From positions 1 through 9,192 of the forward strand of contig CAYPPS010000022.1 in assembly GCA_964412685.1 (NCBI GenBank): 9,192 nt of DNA, given 5' to 3'. Source of the DNA: CAYPPS01 sp964412685 (GTDB lineage Bacteria > Patescibacteriota > Microgenomatia > PFEM01 > CAYPPS01). A program made the translations under genes and the position numbers. Below, in pieces: positions 5,939-9,192 of this stretch. The first letter of the stretch is position 1; every line of letters begins with the position of its first letter. The notes under the pieces were generated by a model, which did no database searches, was not told the origin of the DNA, and was given only the letters and a program-made list of their open reading frames with translations.

Positions 5939-6184
5939 TCACGTTCCAACAAACCAACCCTCTATCATTTCTCCCACATCCATCAAAATACCAATGATTA
6001 CTCCAAAAACAACAGTAATCAGTATTCCTGGAATGACAAAGTACCAAGGAGGTGAAATGATGAACATGGCAACAATCCCGACGATCGCACCGAGTAGAAG
6101 CCCAAATTTACTCCGCCACATTGGGGGTGAAATGATGAACATGGCAACTATTCCAAGAGCAAGTCTAAGTTCGTACCACCACAT
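5939..6184 (-). CDS. 81-residue membrane protein with internal duplication
   Basis: A small hydrophobic protein of no family I recognise. Residues 11-21 and 36-46 are identical (GIVAMFIISPP), each copy led by a segment starting with Met-Trp (MWWYELRLAL at 1-10, MWRSKFGLLL at 22-31), so the N-terminal half is a tandem duplication with a 4-residue difference in length. A third hydrophobic segment (about 47-68) and an acidic tail (MDVGEMIEG) follow. It has a full expression unit: TATAAT at 6242-6247, a leader of about 50 nt, GGGAGAGG 4 nt before the ATG, and a strong terminator after the stop. A second in-frame ATG at 6121 starts the second repeat, but the ribosome binding site supports 6184. 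The reading frame on the opposite strand also contains the duplication but is less hydrophobic and has no such signals. Confidence 0.75.
   Translation of the reverse strand: MWWYELRLALGIVAMFIISPPMWRSKFGLLLGAIVGIVAMFIISPPWYFVIPGILITVVFGVIIGILMDVGEMIEGWFVGT
6051..6073. repeat. 23-bp direct repeat, copy 1
   Basis: This is identical to 6126-6148 and offset by 75 bp (25 codons). It encodes the duplicated membrane segment of the 81-residue protein on the minus strand. Identity at the DNA level, including third codon positions, suggests a fairly recent duplication or ongoing conversion. Confidence 0.9.
6126..6148. repeat. 23-bp direct repeat, copy 2
   Basis: This is the partner of 6051-6073. One base before each copy differs and two G's match beyond it. 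The similarity fades into diverged sequence on both sides. Confidence 0.9.
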
Positions 6185-6188
6185 TCTA

Positions 6189-6196
6189 CCTCTCCC
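6189..6196 (-). promoter_or_regulatory. Ribosome binding site of the 81-residue gene
   Basis: On the minus strand GGGAGAGG lies 4 nt before the ATG at 6184. It is the only clear Shine-Dalgarno-like sequence at a gene start in the window and fixes the upstream of two possible ATGs. Confidence 0.55.
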
Positions 6197-6241
6197 TTCT
6201 TTTCTCTAATGTAAAGGATCACAAACTCCGTAGTCTTCCTC

Positions 6242-6247
6242 ATTATA
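6242..6247 (-). promoter_or_regulatory. Consensus -10 (TATAAT) of the 81-residue gene
   Basis: A perfect TATAAT on the minus strand, starting 11 nt after the helicase-nuclease stop codon. The predicted start is near 6235, giving a leader of about 50 nt. The -35 is poorly matched (TGGAAA or nearby). Confidence 0.55.
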
Positions 6248-6258
6248 CTCCATCGGAA

Positions 6259-9153
6259 CTATTTCCAGGCTTCGCAAATAAGTTTGTAGTCACAAAAATC
6301 GCACCACCTGCCAGGAGTGGGCTCAAAATCACTCTGGGAGATTTCTTTGGCCAACTTCTCGATTTCTTTTCTGGCTAGAACCAATTCTTTCTTTGTTCTC
6401 CGAGTGGAGATCTTAATTCCCCCATTTAAAAAATGAAAAGTGAACTTCATCTTTTCCGGCTCAGTGTGATAAAGACCGGGATCGGCCGCCGCCAGACCAT
6501 AAACAGTCATCTGCAACGAATCGTCCACTTCTTTCTGCGACCAAACCCGACCGGTTTTATAATCGACAATTTCCAATCCTCGACCAACTTTATCCAGCCG
6601 ATCAATCTTCCCCCCGATCTTGAGCTGGGGATTAAAACGAATCGCAAAAGGAGTTTCCAAGGCAACAATTTTTGTCTGAGAATCAAAATCATGAACAAAT
6701 TGTTTGAGAATTTTTATTCCTTCTCGTTTCATCTTTTTTTCTTGAGCTTGGTCAGTAAAACCAATCGGGGTCCATTTTTGAGCCAGAATTTCTTTAATCT
6801 GTTTCAAGCTAACCTTTTTACCCTGTTTAAAAGATTCACCAATCTCCTGCAAAGCTTTATGAATAATATCGCCAAAACTCAAAGCAACTGACGGCAACAC
6901 CGGAATCCTCTGTAAGTAACGATAGCGGTATAACAACGGACAGGTTTGGAAGGTGTTAATTTGAGAAAAGGAAAGAAAATTAACCGGATAATAATTTCCC
7001 CCACTCGTCGGCGAAGCTTCTTCCAGTTCCGGCGGTTTTTGCCAATCTAAAATGCTGAGTTGAACTGATTCTTGGCTAATTTTTTTCTGATTTAAAACTT
7101 TTTCTGCTTGCTTCTTTCCTAAAGTCTCGATAACAAAAGGTGAAATCTTGCAAGCTCTTTTCCCTTCCCCGTAGAAACGACTGGCAGAAAGATAAAGCCT
7201 TCTCTTGGCCCGAGTCAGGCCAACATAAAAAAGCCGGCGTTCTTCTTGAAGGTGAAAATCTCCTTCCGGTAAAATCTCCTTGATTAAATCATCCGGAACC
7301 GGAATTTGTTCTGAGCGTTGATAAGGCGGAAATCGACCTTGAGCCAGATTAACCAAAAAGACGGTCTCAAATTCCAAACCCTTGCTGGAATGAACCGTCA
7401 GCAAATTAACTTTATCAGCCTGATTCCAGTCTGTCTGAGCCGCCAAGGGTGATTCTCCTAAAGACAAAGACAAATTAAGCCAATCGAGAACCGCCGAAAC
7501 AGAAGCATCTTCGTTTTCCGCTTCAAAACTTTTAACCCGATCAAAAAACTTGGATATATTTTGAGCTTGTTTTTCTTCTGCTTCAGAATCGACCTTAGTC
7601 AACTTCTTTAACAAACCTGAATCCTGAAGGAAATAATAAAGAACCTGACCGGCAGTTTCTTTGTGAATTAGTCCCAAGTGACGATGAACCATTTTGACAA
7701 ATTCGGCTATCTTTTCTTTGGTTTCCTGGGCAACAAAAATTTTCTCAATCTGCTCCGCCGCCTCAAACAAAGAAAGATTTTGTCTCTTGGCAAAATTACC
7801 CATTGCCGCCAAATCCCGACCTGAAACAGCAAAAACAGACATCGATAAAACCCGATAAAAAGCAACCCCGTCAGAAAAATCATTGAGCAAACTTAAATAA
7901 GCAATTAAATCTTTCACTTCCGCCTGACGCAAAAGTTGACCAGGACCTAAAAATTGGTAGGGAACATTTAATCGGCCCAAGGCCCGAGCAAAATTTTCGG
8001 CGTGATTATTGGCTCGAACCAAAATAGCAATTTCTTTTTTAGACGCACCCTGATCAACCAGCTTTTTTATTTCCTGAGCCACCAATTGAGCCTCGTCTTC
8101 CTGGACCTGAGCATAAAGAAATTTCAAAGGAACTTCTTTTTGATTAGCCACCGAACGTAAGTTTTTATCAATTCCCAATTTGTTTTCTAGAGTGTCCGGA
8201 TCATTGTTCTTAATTAATTGATAAGCGCCGTCAAGAATTGTTTGCGACGAACGGTAATTTTTAATCAAGGTCACCAATTTCACTTTGGAATAATCTTTCT
8301 TAAACTGGAGGACGTTGGAAATCGCCGCTCCTCTGAAACGATAGATTGACTGAGAATCATCGGCAACGACAGTTAAATTAGGATTGCTTCTAGCGGGGGC
8401 CAATAGTTTCAACAAGACATATTGGGAATAATTAGTATCTTGGAATTCATCTACCAAAATAAACTTAAATTGTTTTCGATATTTGGCGAGAATGTTTCTC
8501 CGTTCCCTAAACAATCTAATTGTTTTATCAATCAGATCAGCAAAACCCAGCCTATTCTGTTTTTCCTTTAACCGTTCGTAATCCCGATAAACCCGAGCCA
8601 ATTCCAAAGTTTTTGCTTTTTCTTCTTTTTCTTCCGGATTGGTCGCCGGCAATTTCCGGGCGTAATTAAGATATTCTTTCACCGAAACATCTTCATCTTT
8701 TAATCGAGAGAGATGCTGTAAAATACCGGCAACAAACTTAGTTGGATTACCCAAGGGACGAAAATAATTAAGTTTGAAGCTGAAAAGATGATCGGTAAAA
8801 AGCTTCACTTCTCGAGCCTGGGTCAGAAGTTTAAAATCAGGACTGAGGCCAATACTCAGGGCTTCGCGGCGTAAAACTTGGTCACAAAAAGAATGAAAAG
8901 TAGAAATCCACATTTGGGAATAACCGTAAGGCAAAGCAATATCCACCCGCTCTTCCATTTCCTGAGCTGCTTTTTCAGTAAAAGTTAAAGCCAAAATTTC
9001 CTCTGTCTTAACCTTATCCTTGATGATTAAATTTTTGATTCGCTCGGTGATAACGGTTGTTTTCCCTGTCCCAGCCCCAGCAATGATCAACAAAGAACCT
9101 TTGCCGAATTTAACCGCTTGCCCTTGTTCTTTATTTAATTTCTTTTCTTCCAT
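6259..9153 (-). CDS. UvrD-family helicase fused to a C-terminal PD-(D/E)XK iron-sulphur nuclease
   Basis: A 964-residue single-chain helicase-nuclease. The motor shows Walker A GAGTGKT (26-32), TFTEKAAQEM (57-66), STFHSF (84-89), Walker B VDEFQDT (234-240), ADDSQSIYRFRGA (264-276), NYRSSQT (299-305), motif V NLLTVHSSKGLEFETVFL (583-600) and motif VI EERRLFYVGLTRA (637-649). After a linker (about 660-725) comes a RecB/Cas4-type nuclease: LSFSQINTFQTCP (727-739), FGDIIHKAL (760-768, His765), GGKIDRLD (847-854, Asp851), IVDYKTG (862-868, Asp864 and Lys866) and QMTVYGLA (881-888). Cys738 and the tail Cys951, Cys954 and Cys960 fit a [4Fe-4S] cluster as in AddB and Cas4. The catalytic residues look intact. 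The architecture recalls AdnA/AdnB and AddAB, which resect double-strand breaks for recombination; that role is inferred. The ATG at 9153 sits 7 nt after a TAGAAT box. The next gene's TATAAT begins 11 nt after its stop. Confidence 0.95.
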   Translation of the reverse strand: MEEKKLNKEQGQAVKFGKGSLLIIAGAGTGKTTVITERIKNLIIKDKVKTEEILALTFTEKAAQEMEERVDIALPYGYSQMWISTFHSFCDQVLRREALSIGLSPDFKLLTQAREVKLFTDHLFSFKLNYFRPLGNPTKFVAGILQHLSRLKDEDVSVKEYLNYARKLPATNPEEKEEKAKTLELARVYRDYERLKEKQNRLGFADLIDKTIRLFRERRNILAKYRKQFKFILVDEFQDTNYSQYVLLKLLAPARSNPNLTVVADDSQSIYRFRGAAISNVLQFKKDYSKVKLVTLIKNYRSSQTILDGAYQLIKNNDPDTLENKLGIDKNLRSVANQKEVPLKFLYAQVQEDEAQLVAQEIKKLVDQGASKKEIAILVRANNHAENFARALGRLNVPYQFLGPGQLLRQAEVKDLIAYLSLLNDFSDGVAFYRVLSMSVFAVSGRDLAAMGNFAKRQNLSLFEAAEQIEKIFVAQETKEKIAEFVKMVHRHLGLIHKETAGQVLYYFLQDSGLLKKLTKVDSEAEEKQAQNISKFFDRVKSFEAENEDASVSAVLDWLNLSLSLGESPLAAQTDWNQADKVNLLTVHSSKGLEFETVFLVNLAQGRFPPYQRSEQIPVPDDLIKEILPEGDFHLQEERRLFYVGLTRAKRRLYLSASRFYGEGKRACKISPFVIETLGKKQAEKVLNQKKISQESVQLSILDWQKPPELEEASPTSGGNYYPVNFLSFSQINTFQTCPLLYRYRYLQRIPVLPSVALSFGDIIHKALQEIGESFKQGKKVSLKQIKEILAQKWTPIGFTDQAQEKKMKREGIKILKQFVHDFDSQTKIVALETPFAIRFNPQLKIGGKIDRLDKVGRGLEIVDYKTGRVWSQKEVDDSLQMTVYGLAAADPGLYHTEPEKMKFTFHFLNGGIKISTRRTKKELVLARKEIEKLAKEISQSDFEPTPGRWCDFCDYKLICEAWK

Positions 9154-9159
9154 AAACCA

Positions 9160-9189
9160 ATTCTACCTCAATAAATCTCCGGAAGCCAA
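9160..9189 (-). promoter_or_regulatory. Promoter of the helicase-nuclease gene (leaderless)
   Basis: On the minus strand TTGGCT (9184-9189) and TAGAAT (9160-9165) are separated by 18 bp. The last base of TAGAAT is 7 nt before the A of the ATG at 9153, so the predicted first transcribed base is the start codon itself. There is no Shine-Dalgarno sequence. Confidence 0.6.
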
Positions 9190-9192
9190 AAA

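Noticed and set aside
6051..6148. CRISPR-like spacing of two 23-bp repeats
   Set aside because: There are only two copies, both in frame within a protein-coding gene, with diverged flanks. No array or cas genes are present.
5994..6209. Plus-strand frame of 71 codons containing GGEMMNMATIP twice
   Set aside because: The repetition only mirrors the 75-bp-offset duplication. Promoter, ribosome binding site and terminator all support the minus-strand gene.
6433..6891. Plus-strand open frame of 152 codons
   Set aside because: It lies wholly antisense to the nuclease domain of the helicase-nuclease gene, whose motifs are unmistakable. Its own translation is low-complexity and has no recognisable domain or promoter.
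6259..9153. Defence or Cas4-type role for the helicase-nuclease
   Set aside because: The nuclease domain resembles Cas4/AddB, but no CRISPR, restriction or other defence partner is adjacent. A general recombination-repair role fits better.

Overview
The window reads as a bacterial chromosome fragment, most likely from the Candidate Phyla Radiation (Patescibacteria, perhaps Microgenomates-like). This is an inference from gene content (a compact PcrA-like helicase, a single-chain UvrD helicase fused to a RecB/Cas4-type nuclease, a FemAB-type transferase, an LCP protein, and a membrane protein of the type often mislabelled 'iron hydrogenase' in these genomes), from tight packing, and from genes that mostly start right behind a -10 promoter box with no room for a Shine-Dalgarno leader. 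No rRNA, tRNA, CRISPR array, insertion sequence or clear defence system is visible.

Layout. 1-1010: the 3' part of an unrecognised protein-coding gene on +, open at the left edge, visibly richer in G+C than the rest and closed by a strong intrinsic terminator (1055-1105). 1138-2067 (-): LytR-CpsA-Psr (LCP) cell-wall glycopolymer ligase family. 2095-3912 (+): compact UvrD/PcrA-like helicase, diverging from the LCP gene across only 27 bp. 3923-4969 (+): FemAB/FemX-like aminoacyl transferase. 5018-5350 (+): three-helix membrane protein, converging with and overlapping by 21 bp the next gene. 5330-5857 (-): polytopic membrane protein. 5939-6184 (-): 81-residue membrane protein with an internal duplication and its own promoter, ribosome binding site and terminator. 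6259-9153 (-): 964-residue helicase-nuclease.

The genes fall into two themes. Cell envelope: the LCP protein (glycopolymer attachment), the FemAB-like protein (peptidoglycan peptide branching) and three small membrane proteins. DNA repair: two SF1A helicases of different architecture, one a bare motor with a shortened 2B region, the other carrying a C-terminal iron-sulphur nuclease and plausibly acting as a one-chain AddAB/AdnAB-like end-processing enzyme.

The most interesting signal is regulatory. Three unrelated genes (2095, 3923 and, on the minus strand, 5857) are each preceded by TGC-TA-N3-T whose last base lies exactly 8 nt before the start codon, and the helicase-nuclease gene has TAGAAT ending 7 nt before its ATG. 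This implies leaderless transcripts and changes two gene starts (GTG 2095 rather than ATG 2086; ATG 5857 rather than ATG 5929). The 81-residue gene is the contrast, with a leader of about 50 nt and a purine-rich ribosome binding site. I see no convincing new multi-gene system.
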